Assembly: GCF_014323605.1 (NCBI RefSeq)
Contig: NZ_SCMB01000001.1
Location: 598,722 to 662,721 of the forward strand
DNA: 64,000 nt
Reading direction: 5' to 3'
Origin: Lactobacillus kimbladii
GTDB lineage: Bacteria > Bacillota > Bacilli > Lactobacillales > Lactobacillaceae
Shown here in pieces: positions 18,083-26,420 of this stretch; the first letter of the stretch is position 1, and the number at the start of each line of letters is the position of its first letter. The notes beneath the pieces are model-generated. The model did no database searches. It saw nothing but the letters and a program-made list of their open reading frames with translations, and had not been told where the DNA came from. The position numbers were made by a program, and so were the translations under genes.

Positions 18083-19681
18083 ATGCAATCTTCATTAAAA
18101 TTTGCACCTAAATGGAAACTCGTTGCCTACACACTTTTAGCAATAGTAATGGCATTTAGCAATGTGGTAATTGCATATGTCACTAAGATCATGTTAAATG
18201 CAGCGCAATATCGTCAAGGCGATAGTGGCAATTTAATTAGAATTGCCAGCATTGGTGCTGCAACAATCTTAATTATTATGCTGTCTAATTTTGTGTACCG
18301 TTATATCAAGTACGCTATTATTCAGGATGTCAATGTTTATCTTAAAGACAAAACGATGAGCTACCTGATTGAACAACGCAGTGACTCACAAAAGGATGGT
18401 TTAAGTCTGATGACGAACGATCTTAAACAGATTGAGACGTCTAAGACTACAAATGAATTAATGATCATTGCAGAATTAGTATCTTTTTTGCTATCAGTAG
18501 TAGTTGGTTTAATCAATTCCTGGATTTTAACATTAATTTTTATGGTGACTACTTTAATTCCTGGACTAGTGCAAAGGGCTTTTACCAAAACAATTCAAGC
18601 AAAAGCAAAAGTTTGGGAGACAAATAACGTCGCATACACTCAGAGTGTAAATGACGGGTTAAACGGAGCGCAGACTGTCGGCTTATACGATGCCCAAAGT
18701 TCGACTATTAGTAAAGTGGTTAATAGTGCCAAAAGAATGGAAGAAGCATTAAAGAACTTAAACTTCACACAAGCTGCAGCGGGAGAAGTCATTATGGCTT
18801 TTGCAGATATTTTTAGCTTTATTTTACCGTTTCTAGTAGGTGCCATCTTAATGCTGCAAGGTCAAATTGGTGTTGGTACTTTAATTATGATAGTGCAACT
18901 ATCTAATGAATTTATTAATCCGATAGTTAATATTTTTGAACAATTGAATGCCATCAAGTCTACTAAGCCGATGTGGGATAAAGTAGAGCAGGCTCTGTCT
19001 TTTTCAGCTGACAGTACTAAAAATGCAAAAACTGGTAAATTTACTGGTTTGAAAGTTGAAGATGCAACATACAGTCAAGGTGGCAGAGAAATTTTCACTC
19101 ATCTTAATCTTGCTGTAGCACCTAATGAAAAAATCTTGCTCATGGCACCAAGTGGTTGGGGAAAGACTACGTTGTTGAATTTAATGTTGGGTAAAATTAA
19201 ACCTAGTGAAGGTCATGTTTATATTGATGGTGAAGATGTCACTGGCAACTGGACCAAAGCCCATGATAATTTCAGTTACGTTAACCAAAAGCCGTTTATC
19301 TTTGATGATACAATCAAGTTTAATATTTTACTGGGGCGGAAGGCTTCTCCAGAAAGTTTGGCTAAAGCAGTTGAATCGGCGGGACTAACTGAACTCGTGG
19401 ATGAAAAAGGCTGGGATTATCAGGTTGGTGAAAAGGGGGCAAATTTATCCGGAGGACAAATCCAAAGAATTGAAATTGCACGTGCTTTTCTCTCTGAACG
19501 GCCAGTATTGCTCGCTGATGAAGCTACTAGTGCCCTCGATCCGGAACTGTCACTTGCAATTCATAAAACGTTATTAAAAAAGCCTAATTTGGCAGTAATT
19601 GAAGTGGCTCATAAAATTTCTGCCGCTGAAAAATCATTATTTGATCGGATAATTAATTTAAATGGAGAAAATGAAGAATAA
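18083..19681 (+). CDS. ABC exporter, fused membrane and ATPase domains (paralog)
   Basis: This 532-residue exporter has six membrane helices (about 15-285) and an ATPase with Walker A APSGWGKTT (Lys361), LSGGQ and Walker B PVLLADEATSALD. It resembles the protein at 9244-10815 throughout, so one probably arose from the other. The tryptophan in the P-loop is unusual, but the Gly-Lys-Thr core is kept. It diverges from rgg and overlaps a DUF2087 gene at its 3' end. The exported substrate is unknown. Confidence 0.87.
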   Translation: MQSSLKFAPKWKLVAYTLLAIVMAFSNVVIAYVTKIMLNAAQYRQGDSGNLIRIASIGAATILIIMLSNFVYRYIKYAIIQDVNVYLKDKTMSYLIEQRSDSQKDGLSLMTNDLKQIETSKTTNELMIIAELVSFLLSVVVGLINSWILTLIFMVTTLIPGLVQRAFTKTIQAKAKVWETNNVAYTQSVNDGLNGAQTVGLYDAQSSTISKVVNSAKRMEEALKNLNFTQAAAGEVIMAFADIFSFILPFLVGAILMLQGQIGVGTLIMIVQLSNEFINPIVNIFEQLNAIKSTKPMWDKVEQALSFSADSTKNAKTGKFTGLKVEDATYSQGGREIFTHLNLAVAPNEKILLMAPSGWGKTTLLNLMLGKIKPSEGHVYIDGEDVTGNWTKAHDNFSYVNQKPFIFDDTIKFNILLGRKASPESLAKAVESAGLTELVDEKGWDYQVGEKGANLSGGQIQRIEIARAFLSERPVLLADEATSALDPELSLAIHKTLLKKPNLAVIEVAHKISAAEKSLFDRIINLNGENEE

Positions 19682-19928
19682 AGAAGTATTAATGCGCTAT
19701 GTTGATAATGATGGAGTTGTTAAAGTTTGGCCTGGTAAGGCTAAAAACCGGCTGTTGATTTTACAATATTTGGCAACTAAATTTGAACCAGCTAAAAAAT
19801 ATTCTGAGCAGGAAGTAAATTTAATTTTAATGCGTTATGTGGCTGATTATGTTACCAGAAGGCGAGATTTAATTGAAAATCATCTTTTAAAGAGAACGGA
19901 TGACGGTAGATTTTACTGGCTAAAATGA
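19671..19928 (+). CDS. DUF2087 domain protein
   Basis: The 85-residue protein matches the DUF2087 pattern: a basic segment KVWPGKAKNRLLILQYLA, then YSEQEVNLIL, then RRDLIENHLLKRTDDGRFYW. In other proteins this domain is attached to regulators and looks like a small winged-helix fold, so DNA binding is possible. It starts inside the exporter gene (an in-frame ATG also exists at 19662) after GGAG, pointing to coupling. No direct function is known. Confidence 0.8.
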   Translation: MKNKEVLMRYVDNDGVVKVWPGKAKNRLLILQYLATKFEPAKKYSEQEVNLILMRYVADYVTRRRDLIENHLLKRTDDGRFYWLK

Positions 19929-20485
19929 AGAAAATTAAAAAGCAAATAATGTATGTCAGCAATTGAAGGATAAATTTTGGGATATTATTGTAGCTAAACC
20001 ACCTGAAAGTTAGTCAGTAAGAGTGCTTAATGCTTTTGCAATCTATTTAAATGAAAGAGCAGGTGATCTATTAAATATGTTACAATCCAAAGAATATAAA
20101 CTTGATATTAACGGTGAAAAACAAACTATCCAGGGTGTTTACGGTTCTGATAAGGCTATGTATCATAATCTAAGAGGAGTTAAAGAGATTATGGAAATTT
20201 GGGGGAAACAATAATGAGTGACCGAATTAAAGATACACTATATGACCGTGGTGTAATGAAAAATAAGTGAATTTATATCTAGCGGTATATACGATTTGGT
20301 AGGTAAATATCGTTCAGGTAATTTTCAAAAAATGGCTATGAATTTTTCGATCATTCACGCTTTGTTTAAACAAAGAAATTATTGTTATTACTAAAGGACA
20401 ATCCCGATATAAAATACAGTTCAAGTTTGATAATGGATCAAAACTTATACTTAGTCGGGACACTGCAGTCAAAAAGCTTATAAGT
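19929..20485 (+). other. degraded sequence between DUF2087 gene and IS relic
   Basis: Apart from a 63-codon frame, this stretch holds only short interrupted frames. One is an 18-residue frame starting at the ATG of 20214 and ending at a TGA near 20270. The region looks like a decayed gene or gene pair beside an IS3 relic. No RNA structure was recognised. Confidence 0.5.
20023..20214 (+). CDS. hypothetical 63-residue protein or gene fragment
   Basis: The frame has no convincing ribosome site for its non-ATG start. A later in-frame ATG (20077) gives MLQSKEYKLDINGEKQTIQG. Composition is protein-like, with a helical ending in GVKEIMEIWGKQ. The neighbouring sequence is broken by stops, so this is probably the remains of a longer gene. 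I do not recognise the family. Confidence 0.3.
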   Translation: MLNAFAIYLNERAGDLLNMLQSKEYKLDINGEKQTIQGVYGSDKAMYHNLRGVKEIMEIWGKQ

Positions 20486-20585
20486 AAACAAATAAAAATC
20501 AAACTAAAAGGACTAACTCCGCTTGAATATCGGAAGCTAGTCCTCAGTTAATAGCTAATATAAAGTGTCCTAATTTTGGGGTTCA
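20486..20585 (+). mobile_element. IS3-family transposase tail and right end (relic)
   Basis: The frame KQIKIKLKGLTPLEYRKLVL, ending at TAA 20549-20551, is the C-terminus of an IS3/IS150-type OrfB transposase. The terminal repeat TGTCCTAATTTTGGGGTTCA lies at 20566-20585. The rest of the transposase is missing. The bases AGGACTAACT and AGCTAGTCCT in the tail form a hairpin. Similar tails lie at 26292 and 39165. Confidence 0.75.
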
Positions 20586-20650
20586 CATCATTGCTTAGTG
20601 CCTTTTATCTATATATTTCTTCTTTACGTTAAGTAGGAACAATCATAATT

Positions 20651-22345
20651 TTATTTATCTAAAATATAGACAGCAGCTCCATATGGCGGTAGTTCAATCT
20701 GTTTTCCTAATTGTTGATCAAATTGATAATTATTGATCAATAAACGACTATTTTTAAAATGAAGCTTACTTGGTACCTTGATTTCTTGTTTATCTGCCGT
20801 AAAGTTTCCGGTCACAAATAAGTATTGTGTTGAAGTTTCTCTTAAATACGTGTACGTAGATGGATTGTCGGGATCCAATAATTGATAATCACCTTCAGTA
20901 ATGATTGGAATTTCATGCCGTAAGCGAATTAATTTCTGATAGTAATAAAAAACAGAATCAGGATCTTTTAAATTATCTTCAGCATTAATGTGTGAATAAT
21001 TGGGATTATAGTCTATCCAAGGCTTTCCTGTACTAAAGCCGCCATTTTCATTCCACGGAATAGGGGTTCTACCATTATCACGGGAATTCAAATAAATGGT
21101 TTTTAAAGTATATTCTTTTGAATAATGCTTATTATTAATGAAGTCTTCATAGATATTATGAGTTTCAATATCTCTATAATCATTAATATCTTTAAATTTA
21201 GCATTAGTCATGCCTAACTCCTCACCTTGATAAATAAAAGGTGTGCCACATTGCATATGTAAAATAGTGCCAAGCATTTTGGCTGACTTATCACTCCATT
21301 CAGGTTGATCATTACCAAACCGAGTTACTGCTCGGGGTTGATCATGGTTACTCCAATATAAGCTGTTCCAACCATCATTTTTAATCATCACTTCCTGCCA
21401 CTCGCTTAAAACTCTTTTTAAATCAACCAAATTAAATCTTTTATTGGAAAATTTTCCGTCTACACCATATGACAAATGCATGTGGTCAAATTGGAACACC
21501 ATATTTAGTTCATGTCTTTGCGAAGCTGTATATAATACAGCTTGTTGACTGTTAGTATGGGCTGTTTCTCCAACAGTCATAACATTATAATGAGCTAAAG
21601 TTTCACGATACATTTCTTGAAGATATTGATGAACCTTAGGACCATTGGAAGCGCCGATATAGTAGTTTCCATATGATTTATTTTGAATCAAGGGACCATC
21701 TGGAAAAGTTGGATCTTTAGATATCAAGCTGATAACATCCATCCGAAAGCCATCAATTCCTAGTTCTAGCCAATATTTCATTATTCTATAAACGTCCTGA
21801 CGAACATTTTTATTTTCCCAGTTTAAGTCAGGTTGTTCCTTGGCAAACAAATGCAGATAATATTGCCCTCTCTCCGGTGCATATTCCCATGCAGGGCCAC
21901 CAAAACTAGACCCCCAGTTATTAGGAGGTGTACCGTCTGGATTAGGATCTTTCCAGATATAATAATCAGAATACGGATTATTCTTAGATTTTCTGCTTTC
22001 TTTGAACCACTTATGCTGATCACTAGTATGATTAACAACCAAATCTAAAATTATTTTCAAATTTAATTGATGGGCAGCATGTAATAATTGCTTGAAATCT
22101 TCTAAATTACCAAATTGAGGATTAATTTGATAATAGTCTGATATATCATAGCCATTATCAACCATAGGAGACTTATATATAGGATTTAGCCAAATAACAT
22201 CTACACCTAATTTAGATAAATAAGGTAACTCAGATACTATTCCTTGAATGTCTCCGATGCCATCCCCATTACTATCTTTAAAACTTTTAGGATATACTTG
22301 GTAAACAACACTATTTTTCCACCATTGCTTTTCCAACTTATTCAT
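20651..22345 (-). CDS. GH13 alpha-glucosidase, oligo-1,6-glucosidase type
   Basis: This cytosolic enzyme (564 residues) hydrolyses alpha-glucosides entering through the neighbouring PTS. The GH13 motifs are DLVVNHTS, GFRMDV (nucleophile Asp), VGE (acid Glu) and SNHDQPR. The Val after the nucleophile Asp is the residue linked to alpha-1,6 specificity in oligo-1,6-glucosidases; alpha-1,4 enzymes have Thr there. The start at 22345 overlaps the EIIA gene stop, which is the same ATGAATAA junction used between EIIC and EIID. It is the last gene of the PTS operon. Isomaltose or a related disaccharide is a fair guess; action on a phosphorylated disaccharide is possible, as imported sugar would carry phosphate. 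Confidence 0.85.
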   Translation of the reverse strand: MNKLEKQWWKNSVVYQVYPKSFKDSNGDGIGDIQGIVSELPYLSKLGVDVIWLNPIYKSPMVDNGYDISDYYQINPQFGNLEDFKQLLHAAHQLNLKIILDLVVNHTSDQHKWFKESRKSKNNPYSDYYIWKDPNPDGTPPNNWGSSFGGPAWEYAPERGQYYLHLFAKEQPDLNWENKNVRQDVYRIMKYWLELGIDGFRMDVISLISKDPTFPDGPLIQNKSYGNYYIGASNGPKVHQYLQEMYRETLAHYNVMTVGETAHTNSQQAVLYTASQRHELNMVFQFDHMHLSYGVDGKFSNKRFNLVDLKRVLSEWQEVMIKNDGWNSLYWSNHDQPRAVTRFGNDQPEWSDKSAKMLGTILHMQCGTPFIYQGEELGMTNAKFKDINDYRDIETHNIYEDFINNKHYSKEYTLKTIYLNSRDNGRTPIPWNENGGFSTGKPWIDYNPNYSHINAEDNLKDPDSVFYYYQKLIRLRHEIPIITEGDYQLLDPDNPSTYTYLRETSTQYLFVTGNFTADKQEIKVPSKLHFKNSRLLINNYQFDQQLGKQIELPPYGAAVYILDK

Positions 22346-22769
22346 CTTCCTCATCAAGCTCCATATTACTAAATTGATCATTTACATAGACAATTTGTTC
22401 TTTTGCTTCAATGATCAATTTTCTTAATTCTTCAGGTTTTAAATAATTATCATCTGATGGCAACGAAAGAACAACTCCTAAAACTAAAGGTAAGTTCATT
22501 CCAGAAATTAATTGAACGTGCTCATATTTTAGATAAGGAACAAAAGCTTGATTAACCGAGCCGCCTGGTAAATCCGTAAATATTATCAATTCATCGTGGC
22601 CTAAATTAACATCTTCTAAGCTTTTTTCAATTTCTTGTTCTATAGGTAAATTTGATAGATAGGCGTTTAAAGTAGCAATAGATTCAATATTTGGATTAAT
22701 ATATTTCAAAGTATCTAGCAGTCCAAATGCCATTCTATGATGACTAGCGATAAGAATTTTTCGATTCAT
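22338..22769 (-). CDS. mannose-family PTS EIIA component
   Basis: The 143-residue cytosolic protein carries His10 in ASHHRMAFGLL, the position phosphorylated by HPr in EIIA-Man. A short acidic tail (DEEDE) ends it. It lies 8 bases after EIID and overlaps the glucosidase. Phosphate passes from here to EIIB. A, B, C and D are separate proteins in this system. Confidence 0.87.
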   Translation of the reverse strand: MNRKILIASHHRMAFGLLDTLKYINPNIESIATLNAYLSNLPIEQEIEKSLEDVNLGHDELIIFTDLPGGSVNQAFVPYLKYEHVQLISGMNLPLVLGVVLSLPSDDNYLKPEELRKLIIEAKEQIVYVNDQFSNMELDEEDE

Positions 22770-22777
22770 AATAACCT

Positions 22778-23602
22778 CTACACTTTTAAAATTCCAAAAA
22801 AGGACATTGCTAATGAGAATATGATTACTAGGAATATGATTTGAATGACAGTTACCTTTTTACTCATCAATGCCTTATAAACAAAATATGTTAATATTGC
22901 TGGTAATAACGCAGGCATAATTTTGTCCAAAATACCCTCTTGAATATTTAGATTAACTTTTCCAACTTTAAAATTAAGTGCCAAGTTAATCTTTACTACT
23001 GAGGGAATCAGTGCACCAATAACAGTTAGTCCCATGATCGAAGCGGCTTCAGTAAATGTTGAAATCTTATCACCTAAAGTTGTAACTAATTTAATGCCGG
23101 AATCGTAACCTAAATCAAAAAGTTTATATCTAAAGAAGAGAAACATACAGTTCAAGCATAACCAAATAATTGCACCTGCTGGATTCCCTTGTAGTCCCAT
23201 GTATGCAGAAATTGAGCCAATAATTGTTGGGTATAAAACCCAAATTAAAGTATCACCTATTCCAGCTAATGGTCCCATCATTCCTGTCTTGAAACTTTGA
23301 ACAGTGTCAATAGCTTTGACACCATCTTTTTCTTCCATAGCGAGACTAGCACCTAATAAAATATTTGCCATCCATGTAGTAGTATTGAAATAATTGAAGT
23401 GGTTATTGAGAGACTTTTTATAGTCTTCATCATTAGGATAAATTTTCCGCAGAGCTTTCTCTAGGCCATATACTACTGCTGGTGCTTGTTGAGTTTCGTA
23501 GTTAAAATCATTACATGCCATAAACATATAACGAGTTGCAGCTATTCTTCTATCTTTTTTGGTTAAAGTCATTTTTTCAGCCTCATTATTTGAATTATTC
23601 AT
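22778..23602 (-). CDS. mannose-family PTS EIID component
   Basis: The 274-residue protein matches EIID-Man: an N-terminal amphipathic part with LTKKDRRIAATRYMFMACNDFNYE and membrane helices near the C-terminus. Together with EIIC it forms the sugar channel. The ATG at 23602 overlaps the EIIC stop by 8 bases and follows AAGGAG; an upstream in-frame ATG at 23623 is less likely. Confidence 0.88.
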   Translation of the reverse strand: MNNSNNEAEKMTLTKKDRRIAATRYMFMACNDFNYETQQAPAVVYGLEKALRKIYPNDEDYKKSLNNHFNYFNTTTWMANILLGASLAMEEKDGVKAIDTVQSFKTGMMGPLAGIGDTLIWVLYPTIIGSISAYMGLQGNPAGAIIWLCLNCMFLFFRYKLFDLGYDSGIKLVTTLGDKISTFTEAASIMGLTVIGALIPSVVKINLALNFKVGKVNLNIQEGILDKIMPALLPAILTYFVYKALMSKKVTVIQIIFLVIIFSLAMSFFGILKV

Positions 23603-24398
23603 CAAAATCGTCTCCTTCTTCATCTGCTGAGAGTGCGCTTGATGTACTAGTTGTTGTATTTGTTTTGACGGTAGTTACATAGAAGTAGTATGCCATTGCC
23701 AGTCCAACAATCGATACTCCCATCATGGGTATATTCAGATAACCTGACAAGAAGAAACCAATTAAAAGCATTGAAAGATATTTTTTTGCTGGCATAACCT
23801 GCAGTAGCATTGCAATACCAACTACAGGGAGCATTGAACCCGCAATTGATAGCCCGTTAGTTACCCAAGCAGGAATGAAGTGCAACACACTTTTTACCAA
23901 TGTGCTGCCAAAGCAAACAACTAATGCGGTGGGAAGGGCAGTGGATAAACCAAAAACTAAGGGTCCAATCCATAAAATACGGTTCATTTTTTTGAATTTA
24001 CCTGCATTCATTGCCTTTTGAGCTGCATGAGCAACGTAAGTATTAATAACTTTGGCTAATACGTCCAATTGAATACCAATCATTCCAACTGGAACTCCAA
24101 CTGCCAGCGCTATAGCTTTTGCGTCAGCAATATTATGCGTGGTTTTAGTAGCAATATAAATTCCAACTATTGTCGCTAAACCCCAATTAGGTACTGAAGA
24201 TCCGCCAATATTCGCAACGCCCAAAGCCATTAACTGAAACGTTCCGCCAATGATCATCGCTGTTTGCATATCCCCAGTAATCAGACCCATAAATAAAGCC
24301 ATCATTATAGGAAACCAGGTCGTAATTACAAATCCTTGCTGATCAATAACTGCCCAAAAAGATAGTAAAATTGTTAAAAAACCTTGAAGAACTAACAT
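23595..24398 (-). CDS. mannose-family PTS EIIC component
   Basis: This hydrophobic 267-residue protein contains the EIIC-Man pattern (GDMQTAMIIGGTFQLMALG and following helices) and ends in a Ser/Thr- and acid-rich tail. It lies 9 bases after EIIB and overlaps EIID. It is the membrane subunit that defines much of the sugar specificity. The real substrate is unknown; the linked alpha-glucosidase points to a glucoside rather than mannose. Confidence 0.88.
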   Translation of the reverse strand: MLVLQGFLTILLSFWAVIDQQGFVITTWFPIMMALFMGLITGDMQTAMIIGGTFQLMALGVANIGGSSVPNWGLATIVGIYIATKTTHNIADAKAIALAVGVPVGMIGIQLDVLAKVINTYVAHAAQKAMNAGKFKKMNRILWIGPLVFGLSTALPTALVVCFGSTLVKSVLHFIPAWVTNGLSIAGSMLPVVGIAMLLQVMPAKKYLSMLLIGFFLSGYLNIPMMGVSIVGLAMAYYFYVTTVKTNTTTSTSSALSADEEGDDFDE

Positions 24399-24407
24399 AT
24401 TTCCTCC

Positions 24408-24884
24408 TTATTTAATATACATATTCAATGATTGATCTGTATCTGACGGAACATACCTAAAAGTTACCGGTACCCCTAATTTTTCAATAGCCTTAAAATC
24501 AGCTATTTCCTGCTTATTTACTGCAACCATTTTATGTACTTCTTTTTTATCTGGGCCGTCAAACATAATACCGATATTAACTTTAGGAATCTTGATATCA
24601 TTTTTAATCAAGGTCAAAATGGTTGATGGCTCTTTAACTATTAAGAAAACATTGTGGTTATCATATTTACCTTCATGAAAATTCTTTATTGCTGTAGCAG
24701 TATCAATTATAGACATTCCAGTACCTGCAGGCTTACTCATTCGCATGGCAGCTTTTTGTACCTCATCTTTACTTATTACATCATCTATTACCATCAGTCT
24801 TTTCGCTTTAAGAAAGCCTGCCCACTGGGTAACAACGATTCCATGAATTAATCTTTGATCAACTCTTGCTAAAACTACACTCAT
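24408..24884 (-). CDS. mannose-family PTS EIIB component
   Basis: The 158-residue EIIB has the active His14 in RVDQRLIHGIVVTQW, which takes phosphate from EIIA and passes it to the sugar. It is the first gene of the operon EIIB-EIIC-EIID-EIIA-glucosidase. A perfect 16-bp palindrome sits between it and the lacI-type gene. Confidence 0.9.
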   Translation of the reverse strand: MSVVLARVDQRLIHGIVVTQWAGFLKAKRLMVIDDVISKDEVQKAAMRMSKPAGTGMSIIDTATAIKNFHEGKYDNHNVFLIVKEPSTILTLIKNDIKIPKVNIGIMFDGPDKKEVHKMVAVNKQEIADFKAIEKLGVPVTFRYVPSDTDQSLNMYIK

Positions 24885-24906
24885 TTTGTATTTCCTTTCT
24901 TTTTGC

Positions 24907-24922
24907 TTGGTATCGATACCAA
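24907..24922. promoter_or_regulatory. LacI-type operator before the PTS operon
   Basis: TTGGTATCGATACCAA is a perfect palindrome with the central CG of LacI-family sites. It lies 23 bases upstream of the EIIB start and downstream of the regulator gene stop. A related site lies at 26005. Confidence 0.75.
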
Positions 24923-24936
24923 ATTAAAATAAAAAA

Positions 24937-25953
24937 TTATGTTGATTTTCTTTTAATAAATTCTAAGTTAAAAACTTGCTTTGAATTATAATTGGGATCC
25001 GCGATTGACTCTAAAATTGCTTGTGCGGCTTTTTGGCCCATTTCTTCAATAGGTTGCCGAATGGTTGAAAGTGGAATGAACAAGTCAGCGCTGGTAGGCT
25101 GATCATCGACACCCAGAATAGCTACTTCTTTTGGTATTGATATACCTAAATTTCTTGCTTCCTCAAGCATTCCAATAGCTACTTCATCGCTACCAGCTAT
25201 TATTACGTCAGGTCGATTTTTAAGATCTACTATTTTATCAATGATTTTTCTACCATCCTTGATAGTTTGGCAATGAGGAAAAAACCAGTCTGGATTAAAC
25301 GACAAGTTTGCTTTATTTAAAGCATCTCTAAAGCCCAGAAAGCGATCAGTATTTAAATCATTATTGATCGTTTTAGTTAAAATGATCTCTTTATGTCCAG
25401 TTACGTAGGCAATTTTACGATATCCGGAATTAATTAAACTTTCTGTTGTAGACTTAAATCCTTCATATTGATTTGCTCGAATTATAGGGATTCGATCGCT
25501 TTTAAGATATTCATTTACTAAGACAATCGCCCCAAAGTCTAAATATGATGAAATTGTCGACCATGAATTTTCTAAAGAACATAGAATTATTCCGTCTACT
25601 TCTTGAGTTCTTAACATTTCTAGTGCTGCTAGTTCTTTATCCTTGCGGCCAAATGTTTGAACAAGAATAGTACTGTAATTATTAACATCTAAGTTCAATT
25701 CAATTATGTTCACTAAGCTTGCAAAAAATGGATTAGTAATTCGAGGAACAGTAACAACTAATGTATTAGCTTTGCTTCCTCTCAGCCTTCTTGCTGATGC
25801 CAATGGTTTATATCCCAATTGCTTCATCGCATCTAAAACTAATTGTCTTTTTTGTGGTGATACGTGTGGGCTGTTGTTGATCACTCGAGAAACAGTCGAA
25901 ACAGATATATTTGAAAGCTTTGCAACATCTGAAATTGTCACATTTTTCTTCAC
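24937..25953 (-). CDS. LacI-family regulator of the PTS/glucosidase operon
   Basis: The 338-residue repressor has a LacI HTH (TISDVAKLSNISVSTVSRVI), the hinge with LASARRL and a periplasmic-binding-type sugar domain. It starts at GTG; AAGGAGG lies some 14 bases upstream, rather far. It is in the same direction as the PTS operon, with palindromic sites in front of both units, so it probably represses the operon and itself until the sugar or its phosphate is present. Confidence 0.88.
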   Translation of the reverse strand: MKKNVTISDVAKLSNISVSTVSRVINNSPHVSPQKRQLVLDAMKQLGYKPLASARRLRGSKANTLVVTVPRITNPFFASLVNIIELNLDVNNYSTILVQTFGRKDKELAALEMLRTQEVDGIILCSLENSWSTISSYLDFGAIVLVNEYLKSDRIPIIRANQYEGFKSTTESLINSGYRKIAYVTGHKEIILTKTINNDLNTDRFLGFRDALNKANLSFNPDWFFPHCQTIKDGRKIIDKIVDLKNRPDVIIAGSDEVAIGMLEEARNLGISIPKEVAILGVDDQPTSADLFIPLSTIRQPIEEMGQKAAQAILESIADPNYNSKQVFNLEFIKRKST

Positions 25954-26291
25954 TGCTATTTTCCAATCCTCCTTGTTTAAAGTTTAAACCACAATTTAAT
26001 TTTTATGGTATCGTTATCATAATACAGCTGAATTTGTTTTGCAAGCGCTATTTTACGAATAAACTATATATGATAAGTAAATCAACCCTTATTTTAACTA
26101 TACTCATATGATTAAATTCTCAGCTGTAACTATTATATAAATTATAATCAATCTCACTTATCAGTTTTTCAAAATAAATTTGGCTAGTATACAAAAACTG
26201 TTACTTTAAGGATTTGAGAAGTAGACTAAAACATAAAGTAAATTGCAAGTCACTATAGAGAGTATAATTGTTAGATTCACTCAGAAATAAT
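25954..26291. other. upstream region of the lacI-type gene
   Basis: It carries the operator at 26005-26020 and a loose cre-like sequence TGCAAGCGCTATTT at 26040-26053 (11 of 14 positions). The remainder is AT-rich and shows no coding frame; the IS relic follows. Confidence 0.45.
26005..26020. promoter_or_regulatory. second LacI-type operator, before the regulator gene
   Basis: ATGGTATCGTTATCAT is an imperfect palindrome (ATGGTA/TATCAT) sharing GGTATCG with the perfect site at 24907. It lies about 50 bases upstream of the regulator start, consistent with autoregulation. Confidence 0.55.
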
Positions 26292-26385
26292 CAAGACTAA
26301 ACTAAAAGGACTAACTCCGATCGAATAGAGAAAGTTAGTCCTCAATTAAAATTAATAAATATCCTAATTATAGAGTTGATATCAA
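26292..26385 (+). mobile_element. IS3-family transposase tail (relic, interrupted)
   Basis: The sequence encodes KTKLKGLTPIE, then a TAG, then RKLVLN and a stop. It is the same transposase tail as at 20486 with an internal stop. A weakened right end (ATATCCTAATTATAGAGTTG) follows. Confidence 0.65.
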
Positions 26386-26420
26386 AGTAAAAATATTTTT
26401 ATTCTAATAAAGAAATTATA

